Source: Bacteroidota bacterium
GTDB taxonomy: Bacteria > Bacteroidota > Bacteroidia > B-17B0 > Aurantibacillaceae
NCBI GenBank assembly: GCA_021156365.1
Contig: JAJNDK010000004.1
Span: 1 to 64,000 of the forward strand
Length of the DNA stretch: 64,000 nucleotides
Direction of reading: 5' to 3'
The position numbers and the translations under genes were made by a program. This document shows positions 42,793-51,832 of the stretch, one piece after another. The notes under the pieces were generated by a model, which was given only the letters and a program-made list of their open reading frames with translations, did no database searches and had not been told where the DNA came from. Position 1 is the stretch's first letter, and each line of letters begins with the position of its first letter.

Positions 42793-43518
42793 ATGAAAAC
42801 AACTTTTACAAAATTATCCTTTGCTTTTGCTGCCCTCCTGGCATTCAATACCGGCCTCGCCCAGGCCGACCTTGTGCCGGGCATCAATTACTCCTACGAT
42901 CCTCCGGGCCCCGACGGGATCATTGAGAACATCGAAGTGGATGTGTGCAACAACGAATCCCCTTCTGCTGTTTTCTTCGATGTGTCCATGTACCTGTATG
43001 AACCGAATTCGGGAGATCATTGGATCATCGGAACACAAAGCGTTTCCAGTCTTTCGGGTTTTGCCTGTTACACCTTCACCGACTGGGACATCGACATCAA
43101 CAACACATCCGGCATTCCTGACGGTGTATACCGCCTTGGCATCTGGGTGGACAGCGATGAGGATATCACTGAAACGGACGAGAATAACAATTACGGCCTG
43201 CTGTCAGGCAATATCAACTACAGCAGCTCTGCCGTGGGGATCAAAAACACTGCGAATGCAGCATCCTTATTAAACAATGCATCACCTAATCCTGCTACGG
43301 CTTCCACCAGCCTTTCCTTTCATATCGAAAAGGCCGGGGTGACAAGCCTGACTATTTATGATATAACAGGAAAAAAAGTATGCGCGGTGGTGAATGCGGA
43401 ACTAACAGCCGGCGACCACAGCTACCAGGCAGATATCAGCACTCTTGAGCCCGGGATCTATTTTTACGAGCTCATGTCCGGTAAACAAAAAAGCAGTAAA
43501 AAACTGATCGTTCAGTAA
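42793..43518 (+). CDS. T9SS-secreted CARDB-like protein
   Basis: This 241-aa protein has a signal peptide at about 1-22 (..NTGLAQA). A single CARDB-like adhesion fold follows at about 24-145: DLVPGINYSYDPPGPDGIIENIEVDVCNNE.., then GIPDGVYRLGIWVDSDEDITETDENNNYGLLSGNI, where the final D-x-x-x-E-x-x-E-x-N-N pattern is the usual CARDB ending. The last ~80 residues are a type A T9SS sorting domain (ASPNPATASTSLSFHIEKAG..TIYDITGKKVC..EPGIYFYELMSGKQKSSKKLIVQ). Two cysteines (near 52 and 80) may pair. It is probably a small cell-surface or released binding protein, with its own promoter and terminator. Confidence 0.87.
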   Translation: MKTTFTKLSFAFAALLAFNTGLAQADLVPGINYSYDPPGPDGIIENIEVDVCNNESPSAVFFDVSMYLYEPNSGDHWIIGTQSVSSLSGFACYTFTDWDIDINNTSGIPDGVYRLGIWVDSDEDITETDENNNYGLLSGNINYSSSAVGIKNTANAASLLNNASPNPATASTSLSFHIEKAGVTSLTIYDITGKKVCAVVNAELTAGDHSYQADISTLEPGIYFYELMSGKQKSSKKLIVQ

Positions 43519-43544
43519 TTACTTTTTTGTTTTTTATAAGATGG

Positions 43545-43575
43545 AAAGGCGGGGCAGGTACCCGCTTTTTCTTTT
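43545..43575 (+). terminator. intrinsic terminator of the CARDB-like gene
   Basis: GCGGG and CCCGC form a 5-bp GC stem with a 7-base loop, followed by TTTTT. The wider match AAAGGCGGG..CCCGCTTTTT extends the stem. It lies about 30 bases after the stop at 43518. Confidence 0.75.
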
Positions 43576-43635
43576 ATAGCATGACTCTCCGGAGGTACAG
43601 AACCCCGAAGGTTTGCCTGAATTGTTTTTGTTAAC

Positions 43636-43872
43636 ATGTCGCTCCTACGGAGCTTCATTTCAACACACGATAATTAACTATTAGGATGTCGTCCCTACGG
43701 GACTTTGCCAATAAGTTCCGGTGTATTGCCTTCACAGGAAATCGATTAAATCTCCGGGATCAGAAATTCCTGTTTTTAATCTCTTGCCTCTCCAAAGCTC
43801 ATAACAGTCCCGTAGGGACAACATTTTAATAGATAAAAGGCATAAACGCCAATAAGCTCCATAGGAGCGACA
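43636..43872. repeat. cluster of four short palindromic repeats in mirrored order
   Basis: The 478-base gap 43519-43996 contains GCTCC-TAC-GGAGC at 43641-43653, GTCCC-TAC-GGGAC at 43691-43703, GTCCC-GTA-GGGAC at 43807-43819 and GCTCC-ATA-GGAGC at 43856-43868. Each is preceded by a (t)gtcg half on its outer side. The first and last, and the two middle ones, are inverted copies of each other, giving the order A-B-B'-A'. This is a REP/BIME-like arrangement. No gene is visible in the gap. Confidence 0.75.
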
Positions 43873-43996
43873 TCTATCTCTTCATCCGAATCTAAACAGC
43901 CAATATTTGATTTATGGCACATATTGCACATCATTTTCCATAAATATCTATCTTCGCGGTATTAATTTGAGGCATATGTGCCTCTTAATTTTTACA

Positions 43997-45508
43997 ATGA
44001 GCCAGCGCATCAGTAGTTATATCTATTATCTTTTACTCGTTCTCATCATTGCGTTTTCCGCTTATTATTACCTGCCCTGTTTCTATTCTTTCTTCAATTC
44101 CGATATGGCTATCCATGTGCTGATGTCAAAGGATTTTCAGCTGCCCCGCGATTATTATTATTGGGGTCAGAACCGCCTGGGCAGTCTGCTCCCGATGGTC
44201 TCCCACGCCATTTATACCGTAGTAAAAGTTCACCCCATTTATATTTGTGGTATAGTAAATTACCTGTTCCTGCTCATCCCTTTTTTACTTATCGCAAGGC
44301 ATATCCTTAACAGCTGGCTGAGACTGGCATTAGCGTGCCTCGTGTTTTTGCCCTTTAACAGCTTCAATGCGCTTTTGTATGTGGGACACCCGTATTCGCA
44401 GCAATTTTTCTGCGGAACACTTTTTATCCTCTTTTTTTTAAAAGCCCGGCAATTGGTCCTCGCCAGACAAAGGCAGGTGTTTGTGATGAAAGAGGCGGCT
44501 ATTCTTTGTGCCTGGCTGTTTGCTTCCATTGTCTTTTTTGTGCTGGGGGTGTGGGTTTCCGAATTTGATGCCATACTTATTCTGATTCCTTTGATTTCTA
44601 TCCCGGGACAGTTTAAAAAATACCGGAGCGCCCTGACTTTAAAACAGGTTTCCCTGCTGGCTGGGTTTTGTCTGTTGCTTTTAGTTGGAGGTTACAAGTG
44701 GTTTCAATATACCAAACAGGTTTCGGTTCCGGACGACCAATACAATAAGGCTTTTATTACCGATGGTAAAAGCATCTCGGCTGAATATGATTTTATGGTG
44801 CAAAAAATAAAAGCGGTGTTTGATTATAGCAATCCGGATCTTATTATTGAGAACACTATCTATATTGTTCTTTTCCTGCTGATCGTTTTTCTTCTTCTCA
44901 AACGAAAGGAGCTCCGTATGGCAGGCAACAATATTGTCTCGAAGGCATTGCTCCTCACCTCCCTGGTCGCTTCTGTTGTGCTTTTTTTTTCGTTCTGGAA
45001 TTTCCGGAGCGAGTTTTGCCCGCGCTACTATATTCCCGTTTACCTGATGTTGTCCATTGCCCTCTTGTGGTATTTTGATAAGATCCGTGTGCGTTTTTTA
45101 AAGCCTCTTTTCTTTTTGATCGTTCTTTCTCATTGCGTCACGTATTCCTATCTGTCGCTAATCCGGCACAAAGTGACTTCTCCCTTTGAAAAGTATGCCG
45201 ATTTCCACGGCCTTCCCAAAGGCACACTGATAGCTGATTACTGGGAATCGTATCTCATACAGGCAGTGGCTATCGACAACCTCCAGTCGATCAACTTCGA
45301 CGGGCAGCTCATCCGTATATCCCGGTGGAGGCAAATTCCCTTATCTGAAACACGGTTCTATTTTCTGAACAATGAGAACGCAAAAAAGAACGGATTAAAA
45401 GATACCCTCATTCAGTTCGGGATCCCGTTTGTATTTACCGGACAAAAATATCCGCTCAGGGCTGCAGAGGTGCTGGAATACAGAAAGCTATCGACAAACT
45501 CCCGTTGA
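43997..45508 (+). CDS. multi-span membrane protein, GT-C-like glycosyltransferase candidate
   Basis: This 503-aa integral membrane protein has about 11-12 predicted helices. The ATG at 43997 is preferred since the 30 preceding in-frame codons do not fit the membrane topology. A first periplasmic loop carries NSDMAIHVLMSKDFQLPRDYYYWGQNRLGSLLPMV, an acidic loop after the first helix as in GT-C enzymes that take sugars from lipid-phosphate carriers. The C-terminal ~120 residues form a soluble domain (YADFHGLPKGTLIADYWESYLIQAVAIDNLQSINFDGQLI..). A TATCTTCG element (43949-43956) could be its promoter. The donor and acceptor are unknown. It opens the glycan operon. Confidence 0.7.
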   Translation: MSQRISSYIYYLLLVLIIAFSAYYYLPCFYSFFNSDMAIHVLMSKDFQLPRDYYYWGQNRLGSLLPMVSHAIYTVVKVHPIYICGIVNYLFLLIPFLLIARHILNSWLRLALACLVFLPFNSFNALLYVGHPYSQQFFCGTLFILFFLKARQLVLARQRQVFVMKEAAILCAWLFASIVFFVLGVWVSEFDAILILIPLISIPGQFKKYRSALTLKQVSLLAGFCLLLLVGGYKWFQYTKQVSVPDDQYNKAFITDGKSISAEYDFMVQKIKAVFDYSNPDLIIENTIYIVLFLLIVFLLLKRKELRMAGNNIVSKALLLTSLVASVVLFFSFWNFRSEFCPRYYIPVYLMLSIALLWYFDKIRVRFLKPLFFLIVLSHCVTYSYLSLIRHKVTSPFEKYADFHGLPKGTLIADYWESYLIQAVAIDNLQSINFDGQLIRISRWRQIPLSETRFYFLNNENAKKNGLKDTLIQFGIPFVFTGQKYPLRAAEVLEYRKLSTNSR

Positions 45509-45587
45509 TCTCACTACCGGTTATCCGATAAATGTTTATATTTGGCTTTTCGGAAATTTTACTGCATTTTTATTTTAATCATTTGTT

Positions 45588-46913
45588 GTGTCGCTCTTAA
45601 AAAATTCCATTTCCAATCAAAAAGAAAGTCTGCTCTCTTTTTTAACTGCGGCCGGAGCCTATATCTTTTTGTTCCTCTTTCTATATTCCACGCTTTTTTT
45701 TCTGGGTTTCATTACCTCGATTCCGGATGACAAAAACATTATCCGGTGGGATGCCAATTGGTACGAGAGCATTAAGAATACCGGCTATTATCACTTCTGG
45801 TTCCAGAGCTCGAATTCTGCTTTTTTTCCGTTTTTTCCATATGCCTGGAGGCTTTTCCATGTAGGGCCTATCGGGATCTCGCTCATCAACCTCTTTGTTT
45901 TTTTTACCGGGGCTTATATCCTGTTCCGGCAGTTTTCCTTTTCGAGACTACAGCTGCTCATTTGCATTTCCATTCCCAGCAGCATTTTTTTCCTTTTGCC
46001 TTACACCGAATCCTTTTTCTTTCTCTTCAGCGCATTGCTGCTAAGCGGGCTTCACAGGAATAATACACGGCTAATCCTTTTGTCTCTTTTTCTCTGTTCG
46101 GTTACACGAGCTACCACCCTTTTCTTTGTGCCCGCGATCATTGTAATGGAGCTCTTTGCCGAAAAAAAGCTCATTACTGCACAAAAACTGAAGAATATTT
46201 TTTATTACTGCTTAGCTGCACTTGCCGGCCTGTTTACAGTAGTGCTCATTCAGTTCGCACAAACAGGCGTTTGGTTTGCTTTTGCCAAAATGCAGGTGAA
46301 GTTCTGGAGGCATCTCTTTTCCTGGCCCCGCATCCCTTTTTGTTCCTTTGGTGATGATAAAATTATCTGGCTCGACGGGCTGGCTCTTTTTTTCGGATTG
46401 CTTGCTTCTGCCTGCCTGCTCATTTTTTTCATCCGCTATCTCCGCAAAAGCAGCCATCCATTGCTACAGAACAAGGCTTTTTGGTTCTCCGCTACGTATC
46501 TGTTCATGACTACCGTTTACAGTCTTTTTTTTAACGAACATAACCCGTCTGGCGCAACCAGCATCATGAGCATTAACCGGTATTTGTTTTCCACTGCTTT
46601 CTTTTTCGTTTTCCTGCACAGTTTGTTCCTGACCTTTTCTTTGAATATAAAAACAACCGGTGTTTTTATTCTAACTCTTCTTCTTACCTGCCTTCTTTTA
46701 GGCCTTGGGATGCCTCTTGCTTTTTTAAAAGAGTATCAGTCCTACCACAGAACGACTTTTTTCTTTCTCGCTTTTTCTTTTTACCTGGTCCTATACTTAT
46801 TGGTGTTGCGGAAAGAGTGCAGCGCTTACGCCGGTACGGTCCTGTTCACTGTCAATGTTTTGTTGTCGGTTTATTTATTATTCTTATTCATAACGGAAAA
46901 ATGGGTCGCATAA
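45588..46913 (+). CDS. PIG-V-like mannosyltransferase family membrane protein
   Basis: This 441-aa protein has about 10 predicted helices. After the first helix comes IIRWDANWYESIKNTGYYHFWFQSSNSAFFPFFPYAWRL, matching the PIG-V/GT-C pattern WDxxWYxxIxxxGY..AFFPxxP. Members add mannose from a lipid-phosphate carrier in GPI synthesis, and bacterial homologues act in surface-glycan building. The start is GTG at 45588 because no ATG lies ahead of the first helix in this frame. It overlaps the next gene by 13 bases, which indicates one transcript. Phe-rich composition is normal for such a membrane protein. Confidence 0.75.
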   Translation: MSLLKNSISNQKESLLSFLTAAGAYIFLFLFLYSTLFFLGFITSIPDDKNIIRWDANWYESIKNTGYYHFWFQSSNSAFFPFFPYAWRLFHVGPIGISLINLFVFFTGAYILFRQFSFSRLQLLICISIPSSIFFLLPYTESFFFLFSALLLSGLHRNNTRLILLSLFLCSVTRATTLFFVPAIIVMELFAEKKLITAQKLKNIFYYCLAALAGLFTVVLIQFAQTGVWFAFAKMQVKFWRHLFSWPRIPFCSFGDDKIIWLDGLALFFGLLASACLLIFFIRYLRKSSHPLLQNKAFWFSATYLFMTTVYSLFFNEHNPSGATSIMSINRYLFSTAFFFVFLHSLFLTFSLNIKTTGVFILTLLLTCLLLGLGMPLAFLKEYQSYHRTTFFFLAFSFYLVLYLLVLRKECSAYAGTVLFTVNVLLSVYLLFLFITEKWVA

Positions 46914-47476
46914 GTAAATATGTTTATTTGTTATCGTTGGGTTTGGCTTTTTTCTGTTCGGGCTGCAAAGAACCGGATGAAGAACGCTTTACGCCCATCA
47001 AACAGGCCCTGCTTACTTTTGAGGATTCTGCCTCACGCATCAGGTGTGTTGCAGGTAGTGCCGCATCGGGATCGTATTATGCGCACACCGATACTAAAAC
47101 CTCTTTCGGACCTGCCTTTGTATTTCAACTTCCGGATTCTGTTGTGCATAAAAGCATCCGTGTGTGCATCGAAGCAGATATCCGGAAAGAAAAGGAAGGA
47201 ACAGGACAGACTATGGCTGTATTGCTAAAGAGCGGGAATCAAACCCTTGTCTCATATCTGCTCGACATGAATGTAGCGGCCACTGAAGAAAAAACATGGG
47301 TCCATATTATCGACAGCACGGAAATTCCGGTTTGGGTAAACACGACGCCGGGCAGTGTTTTGGAAGTATATGGTTATAATACAAGTCCCCGTTCTTATAT
47401 GGACTACGATAATCTGAAAGTTACCTGCAAAACCGTAGATTATATTTCAAAAAAGCAGGAGCACGTCACCGATTAA
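46901..47476 (+). CDS. lipoprotein with carbohydrate-binding-like fold, member 1 of a pair
   Basis: This 191-aa protein starts at the ATG at 46901; an earlier in-frame Met lies in the PIG-V-like coding region. The signal ends in lipobox F-C-S-G-C at about residues 17-21. The mature ~170 residues look like a jelly-roll domain (GSAASGSYYAHTDTKTSFGPAFVFQL.., SIRVCIEADIRKEKEGTGQTMAVLLKSG..) ending SYMDYDNLKVTCKTV. That D-x-D-x-L/M-K-V closing strand is common in carbohydrate-binding modules. It is related in layout to the next gene. Its placement in a glycosyltransferase operon suggests glycan binding, which is inference. Confidence 0.65.
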   Translation: MGRISKYVYLLSLGLAFFCSGCKEPDEERFTPIKQALLTFEDSASRIRCVAGSAASGSYYAHTDTKTSFGPAFVFQLPDSVVHKSIRVCIEADIRKEKEGTGQTMAVLLKSGNQTLVSYLLDMNVAATEEKTWVHIIDSTEIPVWVNTTPGSVLEVYGYNTSPRSYMDYDNLKVTCKTVDYISKKQEHVTD

Positions 47477-47702
47477 AGTGAAGGAGCACATCCTGATAGT
47501 AAATTTATTTTTTAATTTACTGTATATCAATTGTTTATGTTTTTCTGCTATTGCAATATAAATAGCCATTTGTTCGTTATGTCTTTTGCTCCAAACAAGC
47601 CTCTATATCATTATTTTAAGCCATATCTTCTACATAAATTGTTATATTCGTGCGCTCAATTTTAAACCAGATTAAAAACAATTATTTACACGTAAAATTA
47701 TC

Positions 47703-48254
47703 ATGAAAAAAGCAGGATTATTACTTCTTACTCTTATCGGAGGATTAACTTTAATCACGGGCTGTGGAAGCACACCTGAAAGCGCGCCGTTCAGACAGGT
47801 AGAAAACATAGATCCGGATCACTGGATCTATAATTACAATACTGTTATTGAAGGAGCCGACGGGCATACAGGCAAGAAATTCAGCCGGGCTGATTCTGCC
47901 AACTCATTCGGTATAGGATATTCCTACCTGATCCCTGACTCGATGAAAGGAAAAGCTTTTTCTGTTACCGTTGATGCATGGGTAAGAAGCGGAGACCTCT
48001 CTCATGTTTGCGACATTGCACTTACCTGTACATCCAATGACAGTATTACACTCTGGACAGGTTGCGGGGCAAAGGAATTCCTGAAAAACCCGAATGAGTG
48101 GACACAGGTTATTAGAACGATCACTGTTCCTGCTGACATCACTTCAAAAAACAACACCTACATCAATGTGATCAGCCACAATATAGATCAGAGATCTTTT
48201 TTTGATGTGGATGACATGAAAATAGAATACCGGGAATTAAACGCGATAAACTAA
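47703..48254 (+). CDS. lipoprotein with carbohydrate-binding-like fold, member 2 of a pair
   Basis: This 183-aa protein has lipobox L-I-T-G-C at about residues 17-21 and a mature domain resembling the previous protein (HTGKKFSRADSANSFGIGYSYLIPDSMKGKAFSVTVDAWVRSG..) closing with SFFDVDDMKIEYREL. The match of closing motif and order suggests gene duplication, though identity is low. A 226-base gap separates them. It contains TATATTCG at 47643-47650, a possible -7 element, so this copy may have its own promoter. The FAD enzyme gene begins 10 bases after it. Confidence 0.65.
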   Translation: MKKAGLLLLTLIGGLTLITGCGSTPESAPFRQVENIDPDHWIYNYNTVIEGADGHTGKKFSRADSANSFGIGYSYLIPDSMKGKAFSVTVDAWVRSGDLSHVCDIALTCTSNDSITLWTGCGAKEFLKNPNEWTQVIRTITVPADITSKNNTYINVISHNIDQRSFFDVDDMKIEYRELNAIN

Positions 48255-48264
48255 AGCTATACTA

Positions 48265-49680
48265 ATGAAAGTTGCCATAATTGGTGCCGGACCTGCAGGA
48301 ATGACTGCCGGGTATGAGCTCGCCAAAAAGATAAAAGAAGTGGATGTATACGAGGCAGGACCTGCTGTAGGAGGTATGGCAAAAACGATCGATCTCTGGA
48401 ACCAGAAAATTGATATCGGGCCTCACCGGTTCTTTAGTAATGATACGCGTATTAATAAACTCTGGCTGGAAGTGGCCGGTGATGATTTTGAAATGGTAGA
48501 TCGTCTTACACGGATCTATTATAACAAGCGCTTCTTCCATTATCCGATCAAAGCTTTTGATGCCCTGAAAAATTTAGGAGTATTCACAGCTGCCGGTTGT
48601 GTAATGAGCTATGGTCTGGAAAAATTATCTCCTACCAAAGATACTTCTACGTTTGAAGGTTGGGTTACCAATCGTTTCGGAAAAAAACTATACAGTATTT
48701 TCTTTAAGACGTATACGGAAAAGCTGTGGGGTATTCCCTGCAATGTCCTGGATGCCGATTTCGCTGCACAGCGGATCAAAAAGTTCAGCCTGGGGGAGGC
48801 CATGAAAACGGCTATATTCGGCAACAGTGGCAAGCACAAAACGCTTGTTGACCAGTTTGCCTATCCGCACGAAGGAACCGGTATGGTATATGAGCGAATG
48901 GCTTCTTTTGTAAAAAAACAGGGTGGGAATGTATTCCTGAAAACCCCGATCAAACGGGTGCTTACGAAAGATAACAAAGCTTACGCAATTGAGCTGGAAG
49001 ACGGAACGATCAAAGAATACGATCATATTATTTCTTCCATGCCACTTAGTTTGATGGTGTCGCGTTTGCCCGAGGTGCCTGAAAACATTAAAAAGGCCGC
49101 CAATAGCCTTAAGTTTCGGAACACGATCATCGTATACCTGAATGTGCAGGCCAAAGACCTGTTCCCGGATAACTGGCTGTATGTGCACTCTGCCGATCTC
49201 CGCATGGGACGATTGACCAATTTCCGCAACTGGGTACCTCAGGTCAACGGAACGGAACAAAGCACGATCTGTGCATTGGAATACTGGTGTTATGATGAAG
49301 ACGATTTCTGGAACTGGAGCGATGAAAAACTGATCGAGCTTGGCAAAGAAGAGCTGCGCAAAACGGGACTGATCGGTGATGCAAAGATCAGCGAGGGATT
49401 TGTATATAAGATCCATCGTTGTTATCCTGTATACGCTACTGGTTATAAAGATACGCTGGTTCCTGTGGAGAACTACCTGAAAACCGTTGAGAACCTGCAC
49501 GTAATAGGTCGCTACGGTTCGTTCAAATACAACAACCAGGATCACAGTATCCTCATGGGTATGCTCGCCGCAGAGAATATCCTGGAAAACAAGAATCACA
49601 ACCTATGGAATATCAATACTGACTATGAAGATTATCAGGAAGCAAGCGTGATCACCAAGACCGGCTTGCAAAAGAAATAG
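48265..49680 (+). CDS. FAD-dependent oxidoreductase, UDP-galactopyranose-mutase-like
   Basis: This 471-aa protein has an N-terminal Rossmann fold with VAIIGAGPAGMTAGYELAKK (GxGxxG dinucleotide motif) and the flavin-binding VYEAGPAVGGMAKTI. The segment IDIGPHRFFSNDTRINKLW resembles UDP-galactopyranose mutases and related FAD enzymes of surface-polysaccharide clusters. The C-terminal FAD motif is YGSFKYNNQDHSILMGMLAAENIL. UGMs interconvert the pyranose and furanose forms of a nucleotide sugar. The protein is longer than bacterial UGM (~370 aa), so a different sugar or lipid substrate is possible. It is tightly packed between the lipoprotein and GT-C genes. Confidence 0.82.
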   Translation: MKVAIIGAGPAGMTAGYELAKKIKEVDVYEAGPAVGGMAKTIDLWNQKIDIGPHRFFSNDTRINKLWLEVAGDDFEMVDRLTRIYYNKRFFHYPIKAFDALKNLGVFTAAGCVMSYGLEKLSPTKDTSTFEGWVTNRFGKKLYSIFFKTYTEKLWGIPCNVLDADFAAQRIKKFSLGEAMKTAIFGNSGKHKTLVDQFAYPHEGTGMVYERMASFVKKQGGNVFLKTPIKRVLTKDNKAYAIELEDGTIKEYDHIISSMPLSLMVSRLPEVPENIKKAANSLKFRNTIIVYLNVQAKDLFPDNWLYVHSADLRMGRLTNFRNWVPQVNGTEQSTICALEYWCYDEDDFWNWSDEKLIELGKEELRKTGLIGDAKISEGFVYKIHRCYPVYATGYKDTLVPVENYLKTVENLHVIGRYGSFKYNNQDHSILMGMLAAENILENKNHNLWNINTDYEDYQEASVITKTGLQKK

Positions 49681-49700
49681 ACCTTAAATACTCATTTACC

Positions 49701-51101
49701 TTGACAGATCTTGCAAAAAATAAGTATGCCGTAAAGTTCTCTATTATTGCCATTCTCGTTATTACATCACATTCGCTTGTGTTCAAGGATTTCTGGAAAA
49801 GCTGGAAGCATACTGAAACACAGTTTATCTGGGATGTCAATAATTATTACTCCTATCTTCCCGCGGTCATTCTTCATCAGGATCTTACCTTCAATTATCC
49901 ACATCCCAATCCGTACTGGCTGCTGAAAGCTCCTAACGGGGCCGGCGTTCAGAAAGGTACCTGCGGAATGGCTGTGATGTACCTCCCGTTTTTTCTTATC
50001 GGGCACAAAATTGCGATCAACACGGGTGTACCCACTGATGGATATTCAGGCCCATATTCTGATATGGTGCATTACGGTACTTTTTTTTATTCACTGATCG
50101 GTTTTTTATTTTTACGAAAGACGCTTCTGCGTTATTTTAACGATAATGTCGTAGCTATTACACTGCTTTGCCTTTTTTTTGGTACCAACCTGTTTTATTA
50201 TACCGTAGCCGAAGGTGAAATGACACACAGCTACCTGTTTTGTCTCTTCAGCGCCCTGCTCTGGTATATTATCCGGTGGCATGAAACGTATAAAATACGA
50301 TTTACCATCTATATTGGTCTCCTGCTCGGTTTGGTCACATTAATCCGACCAACCGAAATAATCGTATCGCTGTTATTCGTTTTGTATGATGTTAATTCCC
50401 TTCAGTCATTTAAGGACAAAGTGCGTCTGTTGCTGAAAAAATGGCCACACCTTCTTGTTATCGCAGTATGTGGCTTGCTTGTACTATCCCCGCAGCTGAT
50501 TTATTGGAAATGGCTTACGGGAGATTTTTTGTTTTTCTCCTATGGTACTGAAGAGCGTTTTTTTTGGGGTGATCCTAAATTCATTGATGTATTGTTCAGC
50601 TGGCGAAAAGGATGGTTGATCTATACACCCATTATGATCTTTTCACTGATCGGATTGTTTTTTGGGAAAAGGTACATTCCAAAACTGAACATTTCTTTCA
50701 AGGTATATTTCCTGATCAACCTGTATATCATTTCCTCCTGGTGGTGCTGGTGGTATGGCGGCAGTTTTGGTATGCGGGCATTGATACAATCCTATTGTTT
50801 CCTGGCTTTTTTCTTTGCTGCCTGTTTGGACAGGATCTTTTCCTTCGAATGGAAATTCAGTCTGCCGGCACTTGGGTTAAAATACCTGACGGTGATCTGC
50901 CTCTGCCTGCTGATTTCTGTGAACCTGATCCAAACCTGGCAATATAACAAACGGCTGATACATTTTGATGCGATGACAAAAACCGCATATTGGGTTACTT
51001 TTTGTAAATTTGAACATGTCGGCAACGATCCTGAGAGATTTTGGGGCTCACTCCGGGCTATCGATTATGCAAAAGCACAAAAAGGCGACAGAGACCAATA
51101 A
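49701..51101 (+). CDS. multi-span membrane protein, GT-C-like glycosyltransferase candidate
   Basis: This 466-aa protein has about 10-11 predicted helices. The start is TTG at 49701, since the frame has no ATG before the first helix. A large first loop carries KHTETQFIWDVNNYYSYLPAVILHQDLTFNYPHPNPYWLLKAPNG and GVQKGTCGMAVMYLPFFLIGHKIA, typical of Bacteroidota GT-C-type proteins of uncharacterised role. A second conserved-looking loop reads LIRPTEIIVSLLFVLYDV. Its TAA overlaps the next ATG (TAATG), which couples it to the DPM1-like gene, whose product could make its lipid-linked sugar donor. Confidence 0.72.
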   Translation: MTDLAKNKYAVKFSIIAILVITSHSLVFKDFWKSWKHTETQFIWDVNNYYSYLPAVILHQDLTFNYPHPNPYWLLKAPNGAGVQKGTCGMAVMYLPFFLIGHKIAINTGVPTDGYSGPYSDMVHYGTFFYSLIGFLFLRKTLLRYFNDNVVAITLLCLFFGTNLFYYTVAEGEMTHSYLFCLFSALLWYIIRWHETYKIRFTIYIGLLLGLVTLIRPTEIIVSLLFVLYDVNSLQSFKDKVRLLLKKWPHLLVIAVCGLLVLSPQLIYWKWLTGDFLFFSYGTEERFFWGDPKFIDVLFSWRKGWLIYTPIMIFSLIGLFFGKRYIPKLNISFKVYFLINLYIISSWWCWWYGGSFGMRALIQSYCFLAFFFAACLDRIFSFEWKFSLPALGLKYLTVICLCLLISVNLIQTWQYNKRLIHFDAMTKTAYWVTFCKFEHVGNDPERFWGSLRAIDYAKAQKGDRDQ

Positions 51102-51832
51102 TGAAAAAAATTGCAGTAGTAATACCCTGTTATAACGAAGAAGATGCGATCGGGAAGGTCATTGCCGAACTGACGGCGCTTCCTGCGGACCCCCGTTTCT
51201 CTGTTACACCGGTAGTAATAAACGACTGCTCCAAAGACAATACCCTGAAGGTTTTAAAACAGCTGAATTGTACTTACCTCGATCTTCCCGTTAACCTTGG
51301 CATCGGCGGAGCGGTACAAAGCGGTTTCAAATATGCCCTGTTACACGGTTTCGATATTGCTATTCAGCTGGATGGCGACGGACAACATCCTTCGGAGCAG
51401 ATCGCACTGCTGGTGACTCCTATCCTCGATGAGGGCGCCAATATTGTTATCGGTTCCCGTTTCATCGAGAAAGAAGGTTTCCAGTCTACCTACCTGCGCC
51501 GTTCAGGTATCAACTATTTCAAGCGCCTGAACAAAATGCTGACCGGCCTAACGGTCACCGATACTACATCCGGTTTCAGGGCCATCGACAGAAAAACACT
51601 TGAGGTTGTATGCAAATACTACCCGGACGAATATCCCGAGCCGGAAGCCCTGATCCTGTATGCACTCAACGGTCTTTACATAAAAGAGATCCCCGTAGTA
51701 ATGCGCGAGCGACAGGGGGGTGTTTCTTCCATCGGGTCGTATAAGAGCATTTATTACATGATCAAAGTAACGCTGGCCATGTTGTTTATTTATTTAAGAC
51801 TAAAATTCAATGGAAAACGTCGTACCTTTTAA
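51101..51832 (+). CDS. GT2 family glycosyltransferase, dolichol-phosphate-mannose-synthase-like
   Basis: This 243-aa cytosolic enzyme begins KIAVVIPCYNEEDAIGKVI and has VVINDCSKDNT, NLGIGGAVQSGFKYAL, the metal-binding LDGDGQHP and GSRFIEKEGF. This is the standard order for DPM1/ArnC-like enzymes that move a sugar from a nucleotide to polyprenyl phosphate. The C-terminal helix (YYMIKVTLAMLFIYLRLKF) may touch the membrane. Start at 51101 is given by the TAATG coupling with the preceding gene. An earlier in-frame Met adds 20 residues encoded within that gene. It overlaps the DUF2304 gene by 23 bases. It probably supplies lipid-linked sugar to the nearby GT-C proteins. Confidence 0.92.
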   Translation: MKKIAVVIPCYNEEDAIGKVIAELTALPADPRFSVTPVVINDCSKDNTLKVLKQLNCTYLDLPVNLGIGGAVQSGFKYALLHGFDIAIQLDGDGQHPSEQIALLVTPILDEGANIVIGSRFIEKEGFQSTYLRRSGINYFKRLNKMLTGLTVTDTTSGFRAIDRKTLEVVCKYYPDEYPEPEALILYALNGLYIKEIPVVMRERQGGVSSIGSYKSIYYMIKVTLAMLFIYLRLKFNGKRRTF

